64,000 nt of DNA from Bathymodiolus brooksi (lineage: Eukaryota; Mollusca; Bivalvia; Mytilida; Modiolidae), in contig OY804582.1 of NCBI GenBank assembly GCA_963680875.1, positions 48,440,646 to 48,504,645 of the forward strand. Reading direction: 5' to 3'. Numbering within the stretch: the first letter of the stretch is position 1; each line of letters opens with the position of its first letter. Made by a program: the position numbers and the translations under genes. This document shows positions 32,666 to 44,143 of this stretch, in pieces. The notes below the pieces were generated by a model that saw nothing but the letters and a program-made list of their open reading frames with translations, made no database searches and was not told where the DNA came from.

Positions 32666-34414
32666 GTTTCGGAGTATTTAAATTTGCCCATTTCGTTCCG
32701 TGTTGTGATGTCCGCTACGATTCCCACATAAAAGCGATGTGTGATGATTCGGGTCATGTTTTATTTGTGTCATTTGTTTTTATTTTCGTATACTGGTGTT
32801 CAACGCGATTCATGTGGTGCAGTATCTGCTGATCCTTCCGGAGCACCCCTGCTTGTCAGTGGGGTTCATGTTGTTCTATCATTAGTTTTCTGTGTAATGT
32901 TTTATGGATAGTTGTTTGGCCATTTGGGATTTTTCTTTTGTCCTTTGTGTTGTGTGTCCTTCTTTGATTTACGACTTCTGATTACCCCTTTGGTATCTTC
33001 AAACTATTCGCACTTAAACATGTGATATGATATTACAATTTAAATAACATTTATTGGGCACGACTAGTTTCTGGAAAAATCATCAAAGTAAAAAAATTGG
33101 AAAGGCAAATAATTTACCGGAAATCTCAGAAATTAAAAAATGTTAAAGAAAATATGAATACATTTTTGCATTGCGCTTGCAATAAAGACATACAAAATGT
33201 TTGTTTAATTGGTGAATGATGTTGATGCATTTTGTTTTGCTGTTTTCTAAACATTTTGCTTTATACTAAGCAATGCATTTCTTGGGATAAATGGTCGAAC
33301 TATACCGTCGGATCAGTAGACATATTAAGTCGTTATTTAATGCTTCAGTAACTCGATTCATAACAGGACGTTTGCTTACTTTATTTGTTAATGTCTAAAA
33401 GACGCTTTGAAAGAATTTTGATATATGTATCACACACAACTGTAAAAAGAGTTACCGCAATACATCATAAAACATGGTACCATATATATTTCTTTGCGGA
33501 CCAGTGGACAACATGTCAGGACCAGTGAAATATGGAAGACAACTGATCATGGACTAGTAAAGCTTGGACATTTTGTTGAACCATCGATGGGTTATTGTAA
33601 GGCTGTGCTGCTGTAGGTTGTTTGATCACGAAGTACATCATTACAGTTTATCTCGGTCCTCGTTTTGCTTTTGTTTGTTTTATGGTGTTCCTGTTGTCCG
33701 AGTTTCTGCTCTTTTTGTTCGTGTTTGCACTTGTGTTTTATTTCAGTCTTGGACTTCGTTCCTTCAGTGTGGTGGAAATTCTTAACATTTATAAAATAAA
33801 AACAAAAACAACTACCGGTCGCGTTGGTGTATAGAAACAAATTGCAGGTCTGTATGCTATAGACATTTAAATAGTTCCTCTGATTCCCCGTATACACCAA
33901 TAAGTACAACTTTTTCATAATACTATATAAGTACCAGTTTATGCATAGTGATAATATTATATATAGAATTGAAAACTGTTGGTGTGTATGCTACCAATGT
34001 TTTAAGCTATAAAACAAATGAATAATGGAGTATGAATTTCGAACTCATTATCAATCCTTAGTTTTCTGTGTAGTGTATTGTGAATCATTGTTTGCCTTTT
34101 AATCTGTTAGCCATGTTATTGTCTGTCTCTCTCGCATTTACGGCTTCTGATTACCTCTTTGGTAATTTTAAAAAAAATTGAGTACCTATTACAGATCAAC
34201 GTTACGGGAAAGGACAGCTATGATGCCTACGTAATCAGTGATAATTGTTGTAGACCTTGGAGTTACCGTCGCGTAGACATACCATACAAAATAATATCCT
34301 CCGTCAATATAATGTGTTTCCAATCAGATTTTCAACATGCCCATCATGTCCTTTATTCCTATGAGGTAGAGTTCAAAAAGAGACATCTCCAGAAAAATTA
34401 AAATAATCTATACC

Positions 34415-34820
34415 GATTATTTAATTATACGTTCCCCAATTAATTTTAGGTTTGGTGATTTTGCTGATCGCATCTATCCTGATGGGTTTTGAATAAAAGA
34501 TCTCACATATATAGCTAGATATGCTTCATGAATTGAGATACACCTCGATACTGACAGTGAGGACCAGTTAGGAACGAAATCTTACGATAAAAGAGATGCT
34601 GTCTCCATTTATCACTTATCAACGGGTTTGTGACAAAGGTAGCACGAATGGTGGTACATGTGGAGTAGAATCTGCATACCCTTCCGGGGCATATTTGAGG
34701 GGTGCGTGGTGATCTTGCTTTGTCTCTCTATGTCTTTTGGACATTGCATTGTCTTTCATATGACTTCCTTTGTATCTGCAAACTTTTTCTACACTCATAT
34801 TACTTCTTCTAAATGTGGAA
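34415..34820 (+). pseudogene. PLE RT relic and 3' tail, copy 3 (second)
   Basis: The sequence 'aggtttggtgattttgctga' and then 'cgcatctatcc' gives F-G-D-F-A-D-R-I-Y-P, followed by a stop. Next comes I-E-I-H-L-D-T-D-S-E near 34,530-34,565. Here the Asp before Arg, lost in copy 1 (V-V-R), is kept as in the better-preserved family members. The tail from 34,665 matches that of the other copies. Confidence 0.6.
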
Positions 34821-35599
34821 TTATCCAACCTTTGTAGTCTACGGAACCTTAATTTATATCTGTTCTTAATTTAGCTCATTCTCGAATAAAATCTAAGACG
34901 ACAAATTACAAAAGTTGTGATTTCAGAAAAATCGAATCTCACATGTAAAGTAATAAAATCTCATGGCATTTAAAAGTTGTATGTACTTTTGCATTGTAAG
35001 TTTAGTAGATTTATATACATTATTGCTAAGTAAATGGAATATAAATGTTATCGTTAGATGCCTTTTAAATTGACAGAGGGCCACTCACATAGTTTCGAAG
35101 ATGTTATTGACTTCAGTGCTTTCTTGAAGCTGACTGCGGAAAAACAACAAACTCATAGTCTATCATCAATATTAACACACCTATGAAACATATATCTACT
35201 GCAATTAAAAGCAACTCTGATCATTTGTATTTATTGAAAAAGCTTGTGTTTTTTCTTAATAGTTGTAATACCAACTGCAAAAACTGGCTACTTATTTGAC
35301 AAATGATTTAAGGAAAAGACCTAATATTAAAAATATATTTCATAATATTTATAGTTGCGGATTTAGAAGTTAAATTTAATAGTTTGTTGTAAGTGTTTGA
35401 TTTTCCCCATACATTTACACATGTATGTATAACAGTTTATGATATACTGAACAAGATAGGATTTACTGTATTTTGATTCTCAGTGTAATTTTTGGATACT
35501 CCAAGAGTTATCTCCCTTGCATTTAATAGAAGAGTAATACCACTAATCATTAAACAGTTTTCGTAGCAGCAAACCAATCATCTTGAACGAAGTTACAAT

Positions 35600-35945
35600 T
35601 TCAAAATAGATGCAACAAATTTTCCATTCACAATTCTGTTGTTGAATCTATATAAATCCCATGCCAACCTTCTAGTGAAGCTTCAAGCTCGTTTTCCCAT
35701 TCTTTGTAAAAAAAATATCTACACGTTTTGTTTTCTGCTTTAACATTTACAACTGTTTTATTGTGAAGTGTTACAGTTTCTCCCATACTAATTTGATTCC
35801 AATTATTTAAAAGTGCACTAATAATACCACAGCATTCTACAAAATTAATATTAACATTATAAATATCTACAAATTCATTAAATGTGTACAATTTTTGTAT
35901 TAGCCGATGATATGAAATCATTAATAAAAAATATAACATTTCACA
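35600..35945 (-). pseudogene. Possible L1/Tx1-like LINE ORF2 C-terminal fragment
   Basis: The 103-codon stretch reads L-Y-T-F-N-E-F-V-D-I-Y-N-V-N-I-N-F and then C-G-I-I-S-A-L-L-N-N-W. This resembles the segment after RT in L1/Tx1-type LINEs, where an F-x-E-F-x-x-x-(F/Y) start leads to a (Y/C)-G-(I/L)-(I/L)-x-A-I pattern. No RT motifs are seen upstream. Copy 3 only. Confidence 0.4.
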
Positions 35946-36524
35946 CTGTTACCTATGAAAGCACATATTACCATTTATCTTTGTGAATGGGTTGATATGA
36001 TGATATGAATTTATTCAATACAGCATGTTAGCAGCTAATATCAGTATCCATCGATTTGAGTTCTGACAAATTACAAAATACATCATTCCGGAATATATTT
36101 AACTTCCGTGCCAGTACTTCCAAACCCTTATTAATTCAGTACAGTATAATTAGCTAAGACGTAAAGTAAAGACACATTCAGTGGCTCCAATAATTTATTG
36201 ATTCAAGATATTTTCAATGCGCAACGGTCTCCTTCTTTGTATTGAATACTTATTTTGAGTTTATTATTTTCATTCTTCCCATTCCAAATAAATGCTTAAT
36301 CGCTTTAATATTTTACAATTTGTGTCCAGTACCGACTGGAGGTGGGATAGCAAAATTTCATTAAATTTATTAAATTTGTGCAAAGCGTTTGATTCACTCA
36401 AAATTAAATTAAGGATGCATTATTTACGGACTAGCCCATCAAACGTCCATCAAATCGCTTGAGACAAATCATCATCAAGCAATGAATACGAATGTCACTA
36501 GAAACGTTCAGAATATAATCGGTT

Positions 36525-36765
36525 GTGAGTTTATCAGTTGGAGCAAACGATCCTTCACTGGAAAACAGACATATCAAATTTGGTATGCAGTATGCAACCA
36601 AATTGAAGGCTTATCTTTCAAATTTTGCTTACGACTGTTTATTTAATCCTTTATATGATAATGTTTATCATAAACAACCCAATAAAATAAAATCACCTAT
36701 TGGAAATGTTGATATTAATTCAATCCAAAAAACACTTTTAATTTTGAACTTAGAACGGTAATTGG
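36525..36765 (+). pseudogene. LINE fragment between RT and RNase H
   Basis: The 78-codon stretch reads L-S-V-G-A-N-D-P-S-L-E-N-R-H-I-K, then F-G-M-Q-Y-A-T-K-L-K-A-Y, then A-Y-D-C-L-F-N-P. The E/D-P-S-L-E-x-R-R-x-K and M-Q-Y patterns are characteristic of the connection just before RNase H in several LINE clades (I/Nimb-like and Jockey-like). It leads directly into the RNase-H-motif minisatellite. Confidence 0.6.
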
Positions 36766-37485
36766 GTAGCTTCAACAGCTGTTTAATACTGATGGTTCTC
36801 ATGATAATGACAGGGAAGCTTTAACAGCTGTTTTATACTGATGGTTATACGAATGGGGATAGGGTAGCTTTTACAGCTGTTGTATACTGATGGTTCTAAG
36901 GATGGTGATGTGGTAGCTTTAGCAGCTGTTTTATACTAATGGTTCTAAGGATGGGGATAGGGAAGCTTTACAATCTGCTTTATACTGATGGTTCTAAGAA
37001 TGATAATAGTGTAGCAACTGCAACTAATTTATACCGATGGTTCTAAGAATGGTGATATGATAGCATTGGGAGCTGTTTTATACTGATGGTACTAAGGATG
37101 GTGATAGCGTAGCTTCAACCGGTGTTTATACTGATGGTTCTAAGAATGATAACAATGTAGCAAATAAAGCTGTTTTATACTTATGGTTTTAAGATTGGTG
37201 ATAGGGTATCTTCAACAACTGTTTTATACTGATGGTTCTGAGGAAGATGATAGGGTAGCATTGGTAGCGTTTTATGCTGATGGTTGTATGTATGGATGGT
37301 GATAGGGTTGAATTCGAAATGGCAGCTGTTTTATTCTGATGGTTCTAAGGATAATGATAGGGTAGCATTGGTAGCTGTTTCATACTGATGGTTCTAAGAA
37401 TGCCGATAGCGTAACATTAGTAGCTGTATCATACTGATTGTTCTCAGGTTATGATAGACTAGCAGATGCAGCTGTTTTATACTGA
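36762..37485 (+). repeat. 49-bp minisatellite built from an RNase H active-site motif
   Basis: About 15 tandem units follow 'agctgttttatactgatggt' plus 'tctaaggatggtgatagggtagcttcaac', written here in two parts. Each unit encodes (A)-V-L-Y-T-D-G-S-K-D-G-D-R-V-A-(S/A), the first catalytic region of LINE RNase H (T-D-G-S). Since 49 is not a multiple of 3 the frame advances one step per unit, so the array cannot encode a repeated protein. One unit near 37,270-37,330 carries about 9 extra bases. It is private to copy 3. Confidence 0.8.
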
Positions 37486-38560
37486 CACAATTTTAAACTT
37501 TTCATTCATAGACGAAATTGTCAAAAATGGCCTATGCCTGAGGAACTTAGTTGAATAATAATTATATACCTGAAAAGGTAGTCTACTTATTGTTTTTTAA
37601 GGGAAAACTACTAAAGTCTAATTACCAAAACATGTAAGAAATAATACATGGAAATCTTGCTTTGTAGCAGATTTTATCATGGGCAACTGTCATGCGAACG
37701 AAGGCTTTCAAGAATTAATATATTAGTGGAAGGCAGTATTGGGATATGTATCTAATAAAGAAATTAACTACCCTTCCAGATAAACATATGAAAACCTCTA
37801 CCCCAAGTTGTAATTGAGACTTTTGCCTGTTCTAAATTTACGGCATTTTGATCATAGCAATTTAAACTAGTAGAAAGTTAATAAAAATGTGATATATATC
37901 TGAAAACAACATGTGCCATTGGGAACAGCGCTACCACCAGCCGACGTTATCAAAGGTCAAAGACAACAAACAACAAAGACGATAGGTGGATATCCTTAGC
38001 ATATTTGGGTGAATTATGAATATGAAAAGAAGCACAACTAACATTGTGATGTGTGTTGTTATCACGTTCCCGCATAAATATATGAAATGATCCCGGAATT
38101 GTGTATATAATTTGTCCAGTACTACGCATGATGCAAAGGAAGCTATACCTATGAATATTATATTATGTATCTTAATACAATGAATACACCAAGAAGCTTT
38201 GATCAAGTAGATTTACAACCGAAACATTTACTATTAAAGAAAATAAAATTATGTGAACTTACTCGTATCAAGAATGTGCATACAATGTTATCTGTTTTTT
38301 AATGTAGGTTAGCTATGCTTAGTTTTTCTTCTCTACAATTCTTAATTTTTACTCATAATTTTCATACTTTTCAGTGTACTATATTAATGTTGGTATGTGG
38401 TGTTTATTACACATGTGCATGTAATTATGTTATATGTTTTCAACTATTGTATTAACATTTGGCTCAATATTAAACTATCTGAATAAAGAAACGAAAAGTA
38501 ATGCTCTACACATTTTTACCATATTAAAGTGATGTAATTGGTCAATTGATTACTATTATT
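37486..38560. other. Copy-3-specific stretch without recognised gene
   Basis: AT-rich sequence. A 91-codon minus-strand frame (37,931-38,206), rich in Ile, Phe and Cys, has no recognisable domain and is probably accidental. Confidence 0.35.
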
Positions 38561-38759
38561 TATATATTATGGATTTGTTGTTGCACAACAACTAATCTCT
38601 CAGATGCAGCTTAGCTTGACGCAACAGCGCGGTAAGTTGCTTTATTTTCCAGAAACCCTCAATATAGAATAGAACCCGGTGACAGACAGTATATACAACA
38701 TAAGGTGTCCATTGTATTGGCAATCAAAGCATTACAAGTTCCGTATTATTGTATTACAA

Positions 38760-38890
38760 GTTTATTAATGACTGTTGTATTATAATAATGTATTGTAGGT
38801 TTATTTATGACAGTTTTAATCTATAACTAATTATTAACTTTTATTTCTTTTTCAGGGACTTGTAAGTATTATCTTCAGTATAGTTCTTTT
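38760..38890 (+). other. Conserved block with splice-site-like signals
   Basis: A pyrimidine-rich tract and AG (to 38,855), six bases (38,856-38,861) and 'gtaagt' (38,862) look like a 6-nt microexon. The paralogous block in copy 4 has the same arrangement (six bases at 62,217-62,222) although the six bases differ. A further 'aaggtaagta' lies at 39,639 and 62,269. No flanking coding exons are recognised, so this is a pattern only. Confidence 0.25.
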
Positions 38891-38980
38891 TATTTAAAGT
38901 AATATTACACCAGTTTTGGGTGAAGAACATTTACCCCTGAAAATTCAATATGGAATACGGCGGTACCTTTACTAAGCTAT

Positions 38981-39166
38981 TCATGCATGTTTTAAATCGA
39001 AATAGAAATCTGCAAATCCGTGTGCATGTTTATCGTCCTCGCCATTATTGTAGAGACTGATTAACTTTCGGTTGTTTTGTTCCGATGATTGCCGATCATA
39101 ACCTCGTGAAGAAAAGTTTTGGTCCGATGATTGCCGATCATGACCTCGTGAAGAAAAGATAAGCAA
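38981..39166 (-). CDS. Small open frame with a 14-residue tandem repeat
   Basis: The minus-strand frame of 61 codons has F-S-S-R-G-H-D-R-Q-S-S-D-Q-N followed by a second near-identical unit. The 42-bp DNA repeat is a multiple of three, so the frame is kept. Whether it is expressed is unknown, and it may be only a chance frame in a duplicated stretch. Confidence 0.2.
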   Translation of the reverse strand: MLIFSSRGHDRQSSDQNFSSRGYDRQSSEQNNRKLISLYNNGEDDKHAHGFADFYFDLKHA

Positions 39167-39261
39167 TCATGGATGCTGAGGTAAGCACGTACACATTCCT
39201 GACAATGATTATTGAGGAATACGTCTGCTTCATGTCGTGTGAACCATTGTTTTGATTTTTG

Positions 39262-39359
39262 GTGTTTTAGCGCCTCTTAGCAATGCTTCAGCTATATCAT
39301 GGCGACCAGTTTTAGTGGTGGAAAAATCCGCAATACCCGGAGGGAACCACCGACCACGG
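39262..39359 (-). repeat. SINE-type core/tail, inverted
   Basis: The reverse complement matches 40,785-40,880: 'cggtggttc', 'ccactaaaactggtcgccat' and 'gatatagctga'. The two copies form an inverted pair about 1.4 kb apart. Confidence 0.6.
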
Positions 39360-40784
39360 AATATATGAACATTGCACATGAGCAATAATCTCCCCGAAAG
39401 AGCTCAAATCTTGTGTCACGCGCATATCATTTGCATTACTGTACTGGAACACAGAACTTTCTACTGTCAAATATTTTGCGAATTGATCTTAAAATCTGCT
39501 TTTGAGCGGATTGTTATTCTTATGCAGATGATTTTAGTTAAAATTAAGTGGCATATTAAGTGAAAATATTTAATCAAAAAATTCCACGATATTTGCCTTT
39601 CATATTACTTTAGTAATATAAACTTTATAATCACCTGTAAGGTAAGTACTTATGTGCCTGGTATGTTCATACATTTAACAACATTGATATATTATATTTC
39701 TTTACATTTGTTGCTTCACAGTACATTACACTACTGACTTATATAATTGGATGTCAATCTGAAATCTCAAAAACAAACACCACATAATAATAGTTAACAT
39801 GAAACACCTGGGGAAATAAATCTAGTTTTCCCCTGTGCATGAATAAACACATTAGTAGTACAAATTCAGGTGGGCCTCTATTTGCCATATATCGTATCAT
39901 GAATACATTATTGTCATTAAACGTTAAGTATATCAATCGATCAATGAATAGATACAACTACCGGTATAATATGTTGCTTTTATTCGTAGATTTATCGGTC
40001 AAACTTGTACTGTTCCTTGGTGTAAATAAGGTTTTAAAATTCCAATATAATAATACGAACAATGCAGAGGACGGACAAAGACCATACACATTCCCATCTA
40101 TAATATGTACGTTAAGAGTGTGTTAAATTGTATTCTCTACGAGCAGTGCATGTGATATAGGGATCCATAGATCAGTAGAAAATTTCCATTTGTATGCAAC
40201 TAAAATAATATAATTTAGTGTGGTACCATTACATATACAGCTTCATATACTTGAATAACTGTAAAACATACAAAAGGGTTTACAGATTTATCAATCCATT
40301 AAAAAAGGTAATAATTGAAAATTCGGATCGCATATTTTATCGTACATTTATATACATATGAGAAACATGATCAAACATATATTCAAACTACCGAATCATT
40401 GACAAAGATATACTCTTGAAAATTTCCATAAAGTAGTTGATCAACAAATAAAAGCACCCTTTTGTATCCGGATTGACTGTCTACTGTCTTGGTCCTCAGT
40501 GTTGTATATTCCATCAGGAAACTGACTAAGAGTTGATTAATAGTTATTATCAATTCATATGTTAACGGTAATTAGAAAAGTCGAATGAACCAATATCAGA
40601 TTGTATCGTAGCTTTATATACATATCAGAAACAATGGGGTCAATGAGTTAGTTAGTTGGATTACCTAACAACTTATACAAGTATATCACCAATACGACGT
40701 AGATTCGCGCCAGGCTTTGTAAATTAAAAAAAGGTGCACTCGACTAGCAGCCGCAAGTGACAAAGCTTACCAGTTGCTTGTCCA

Positions 40785-40880
40785 TGGTCGGTGGTTCTCC
40801 TCGGGTACTCCGGCTTCTTCCACAACTAAAACTGGTCGCCATGATATAGCTGAAATATTGCTGAAAGTGGCGTTAAACAG
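40785..40880 (+). repeat. SINE-type core/tail
   Basis: The stretch contains 'cggtggttctcctcgggtac', 'aactaaaactggtcgccatg' and ends 'gtggcgttaaac' before an A-rich run. It is the clearest member of the family in the window. Confidence 0.6.
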
Positions 40881-41361
40881 CAAAATCCAAACCCAAACCA
40901 ATGATAAAAACGAAATTCAATTTACCGAACGACTTAAATAGACTTACACAATAAACTTTCCAAAAGTTCACTGATCAACAAATATCAATATCAATAAATT
41001 TTAGATGTTAATGCATTTGTGTGTCTGGATTGACAACCTCTGGGTAATATCACTCGCTCAAACCGAACTTTGCATCCGGATCGACTCTCTCTCTACTGAG
41101 TTGGTCCCCAGTGTTGTATTAACGGAAGACAATGACAAAGCGGTGATCAATTGTTTTTATTCATTCATATATTTACAATAATTAGTCCAATGCACCAATC
41201 GAGAAACTATAATGGTGTTATGCTATCTTTAAAAAATAAACATCACGTAACTGAGGACACCTGCTAATCTTAAAAAAATAATTGAATAGCGTGGAAGGAA
41301 TAATCCTCTCCAGGCACGCTTTAAGTCGGAATATTTGAGAGGCAGATAGTTTAAAAGTCAT

Positions 41362-41740
41362 TGGGGGAGTTATACCTCTCCACGTGTCCATTGGAACAAG
41401 GTCGGTATGGAGTCGTCCTGGTCTTATATATTTCTAATAGCTTACATAATTCATGGAATAATTGACCATCTGAATTTTCCCCCTGATCCGTGTGTATTTG
41501 CAGAGGACAACCAAACTTTGCAAAACAGTTCTCAATAGTTACTTTTGCAATTGTGTCAGCCTTCATGTTAGGTAAGGGATAACACACTATTCATGTGGTA
41601 TATTGATCAATGACCGCCAAGATATACTTATTCCCAGAGTTGCTTTCCACCAGTGGTCCCAAATGTCCATGTGCACCTTTCCATCAGCACTCCAACATGA
41701 TATTGACCTAGTTCCCCTCTTCGTTTCCTGCTTAATTATT
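41362..41740 (-). pseudogene. Gypsy B integrase catalytic core, truncated
   Basis: The three acidic positions can be located: V-H-M-D-I-W near 41,675, I-H-T-D-Q-G-E-N in the open frame at 41,351-41,587, and H-V-E-R-Y-N near 41,380. The usual continuation after E-R-Y-N is missing because the element ends there. A frameshift lies between the first and second acidic residues. Confidence 0.8.
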
Positions 41741-42233
41741 TGTTAATACTGCATTTCTTGCAAGTTCATACATACAAAATGACGTATTGATGCATGCCGT
41801 ACCAAATAAACCGTCGGTGCAACCTGTCGAAAATTTTGTCTCTTCCCAAATGCCCAGCTGTTCTGTTGTCATGGTAGTACTTTCAAGCCTCCTATTTTAA
41901 GGTTTCTGGAACCACTAATAATACCTTTGAACCTGTTAAACCAACCCAGTGGTACATTAGACAACCATTTATCATCTCAATCTGAACCTTACAACTCCAT
42001 AAATGTTTCACTGCAGCATCTGACAATCGCAGTTCAAATATAGATGGTTGACTGCCATCAGTATATTTTAACCATGATGCAATTTTTGACAAATCAGGAT
42101 CCTGTAATTGCTGATTACATATATCCTCGAAGGTCATACCTTCAATCCAGTTTGTACACGACATAGACTGTTGTTCAATAGATCTTAGAGAGAGCGGTAC
42201 CACATCATCAATTTCTTCCTCAACTTTTTCCAC
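41740..42233 (-). pseudogene. Gypsy B integrase N-terminal HHCC region
   Basis: The 113-codon frame ends K-V-L-L-V-V-P-E-T-L-K, the usual lead into integrase. After a stop the minus strand gives Y-H-D-N-R-T-A-G-H-L-G, then F-D-R-L-H-R-R-F-I-W-Y-G and C-K-K-C, forming the H-x(n)-H and C-x2-C zinc-binding set near 41,745-41,870. Confidence 0.7.
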
Positions 42234-42441
42234 TTATTTGGGCTCGGGCACAATAATCACAAGAAAGCGTCTGTCAATCTGCTCCTGCAAAGTAATTGTC
42301 TCAGGGGTCTAGACTATCCGGTATTCTACACAAATTATCAGCGTTTGTGTGCTTGTTTCCCGGATGATGTTTAATGATCATATCATACTGTGCGAGCTCT
42401 TCCATCCATCTGGACAGTTGCTCTTATATGTTTCTGAACCG

Positions 42442-42800
42442 TTATAGCCAAGCTAAACTGTGATGATATGTGCGAACAGTACATTTTCGTGCCAGAAGAT
42501 AATTTCTGAATTGTCGAGTGAAAGTAATCAATGCCAAAAGTTCCTTTCTAGTAGTACAAAAACGTCTCTGGGCAGGGGATAGTACTTTACTTGCATATGA
42601 TACTACACATTCCTTGCCACTATGCACCTGTATAAGCTCAACAGCTACTGTGTGTCTGATGCATCAGTATCAAGAATAAATGGCTCATCAGCTGAAGGAA
42701 ATACTAAAGTTACTGAATTGATGGTGGACTGCTTGATCTTGTCAAAAGCATCTTGGTGACATTTTTTCCACTCAAATTTAGATTTGTTCTTAGTTAATTA
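42442..42800 (-). pseudogene. Gypsy B RNase H
   Basis: Upstream of the 61-codon frame the minus strand encodes F-I-L-D-T-D-A-S-D, the first catalytic Asp region. The frame itself reads V-S-Y-A-S-K-V-L-S-P-A-Q-R-R, then K-E-L-L-A-L-I-T-F, then F-R-N-Y-L-L and S-L-A-W-L. This is the Ty3-type RNase H pattern, broken near 42,630. Confidence 0.75.
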
Positions 42801-42891
42801 TATGAGAGGTAGTGCTACTTCAGCCAAATTACTAAGGTGATCCCAGTGATAGTTAGCACACCATAGAAAAGATTGTACATCCTTCTTTTTT

Positions 42892-43500
42892 CTAGGTGGA
42901 GACCATTTCTTGATAGTTTCCACAGTTTCTGGATTTATTGAAATTTCCTTTTCTGATATCAATTTCCCAGGTAAACGACTTCTTTATTAAATATTGAACA
43001 TTTTTCAGACTTAAATTTAGATTGTTTTCTTGAAATCGCTCAATAACGGACGTTAAATTTCTTAAATGATCCTCAAAGCTGTTCCCTATAGCTATCACAT
43101 CATCAAGATATGCGAGGCACTGGGCCCAGGTTAATCCACACATAATTAATTGCATTTCTCTTTGGGAAAACTCCGGGCTATTACATAATCCAAAACTGAG
43201 CCTTACATGTTCAAACAACCCATATTTGGACAAGAAAGCGGTCTTATGGCGGTCATCCGTATGAATCTGAAATTGATAATAACCCGAAGACATATCTAAA
43301 CAATAGATGAAGGTAGTTCCGCGTAGCTGGTCAATACATGATTCAATGCGAGGCAACGGAAGCGCATCTATACGGGTTACAGAGTGAAGTTTTCTATAAT
43401 CCATACAATAGCGAATGTTTCGTCCTTCTTCCTGCAGATTACAGAATCTGCAGCCCATTCCGATGAGGGAGGTTGAATTATTTTCTTTCCCAATAAGTCC
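42892..43500 (-). pseudogene. Gypsy B reverse transcriptase
   Basis: The 188-codon frame has R-Y-C-M-D-Y-R-K-L, C-L-D-M-S-S-G-Y-Y-Q-F (block A), H-V-R-L-S-F-G-L-C-N-S-P (block B, usually P-F-G-L) and C-L-A-Y-L-D-D-V-I (block C, catalytic Asp pair). The end after Y-L-I-K-K-S-F is frameshifted. The N-terminal W-A-A region is also shifted. The catalytic residues are retained although the gene is broken. Confidence 0.85.
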
Positions 43501-43636
43501 ATAAAATGCATTTTGTCTTCTTCTTCAAACCCAAAACGGTGTCCTTCTTAGTCTTTCCTTTATTGGGTGTAGCATTACCTTTGAAGTGGCCAATATTCAT
43601 GTCATCAACTGAAAAGGTACCTTGAAACTTTATCAA

Positions 43637-44062
43637 TCATTGTGTCAGTTGAATTTCTTGTTCTTTTGACAAGTGCTTTTTAGATCTTTCCAGTAAATCG
43701 GTCAAGTGTGATGGTACATCACATGGCTCGTCGGTTTCAGTCTGGTTTAGCTGTCTTGTGTGCACTTCATTCCTATCCACAGTAGTCTCCTCTATGTCAT
43801 CACATTCTGTGTTGATTGTTTCTTCAACTTCAATGCCCACTCCTTTCGTCAGTGATTTGAACTCATTTATAGCATTATTGAAGACTACTGGTATTTCAGC
43901 CTTACTAGGAACAACCACGTAAGGCATTGTGATTCCTTTCAAGTCTGGGAATGGTTGAAAACAAACATCAGTGTCAAAGTCATTTGCAGCAAGTTTCACT
44001 GTACATTGAATTCTGGACATCGGAGGGACAGTGATTCGCTTATTTAATTGTATTCGAAACAC
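43637..44062 (-). pseudogene. Gypsy B protease-RT linker
   Basis: The 141-codon stretch is homologous to 15,363-15,839 (R-I-T-V-P-P-M-S, then P-Y-V-V-V-P, then S-K-K-H-L-S-K-E-Q). It has small in-frame losses relative to A, including the G-S-D-L region. It precedes RT as expected in Ty3/Gypsy pol. Confidence 0.65.
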
Positions 44063-44143
44063 TTTGATGTCCTTATCTCCAGCTTTAGCAAACTTCTGAT
44101 TTCCTATTCTAATTGTAATTATATCTAAGTCAATGATCTCCTG

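Larger units (their letters stand above)
38900..39622. mobile_element. Insertion in copy 3 relative to copy 4
   Basis: Copy 4 joins 'agttcttttaatttaa' directly to 'tataatcacttgtaag' (62,235-62,270), while copy 3 has about 720 bp between the matching flanks. The insertion contains an inverted SINE-type core (39,262-39,359) and a 42-bp direct duplication (39,081-39,160). Its nature is unknown. Confidence 0.45.
32000..41345 (+). repeat. Large duplicated unit, copy 3
   Basis: The left part (32,020-34,990) follows copies 1, 2 and 4. From about 35,000 it diverges and lacks the second PLE half, the 132-bp foldback and the CR1-like LINE. Similarity returns at about 35,130-35,300 and 39,696-40,600 (to copy 2) and 38,760-38,890 (to copy 4). 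Its end at 41,150-41,345 is the start of another unit, cut off by Gypsy B. Confidence 0.7.

Noticed and set aside
33592..33918. 108-codon minus-strand frame over unit block
   Set aside because: It is the counterpart of 1,409-1,711 and 49,055-49,294, all within non-coding tail sequence. The frames differ in length and carry no recognised domain.
37931..38206. 91-codon minus-strand frame resembling a membrane protein
   Set aside because: Hydrophobicity follows from AT-rich codons. There is no homology pattern or conserved context.
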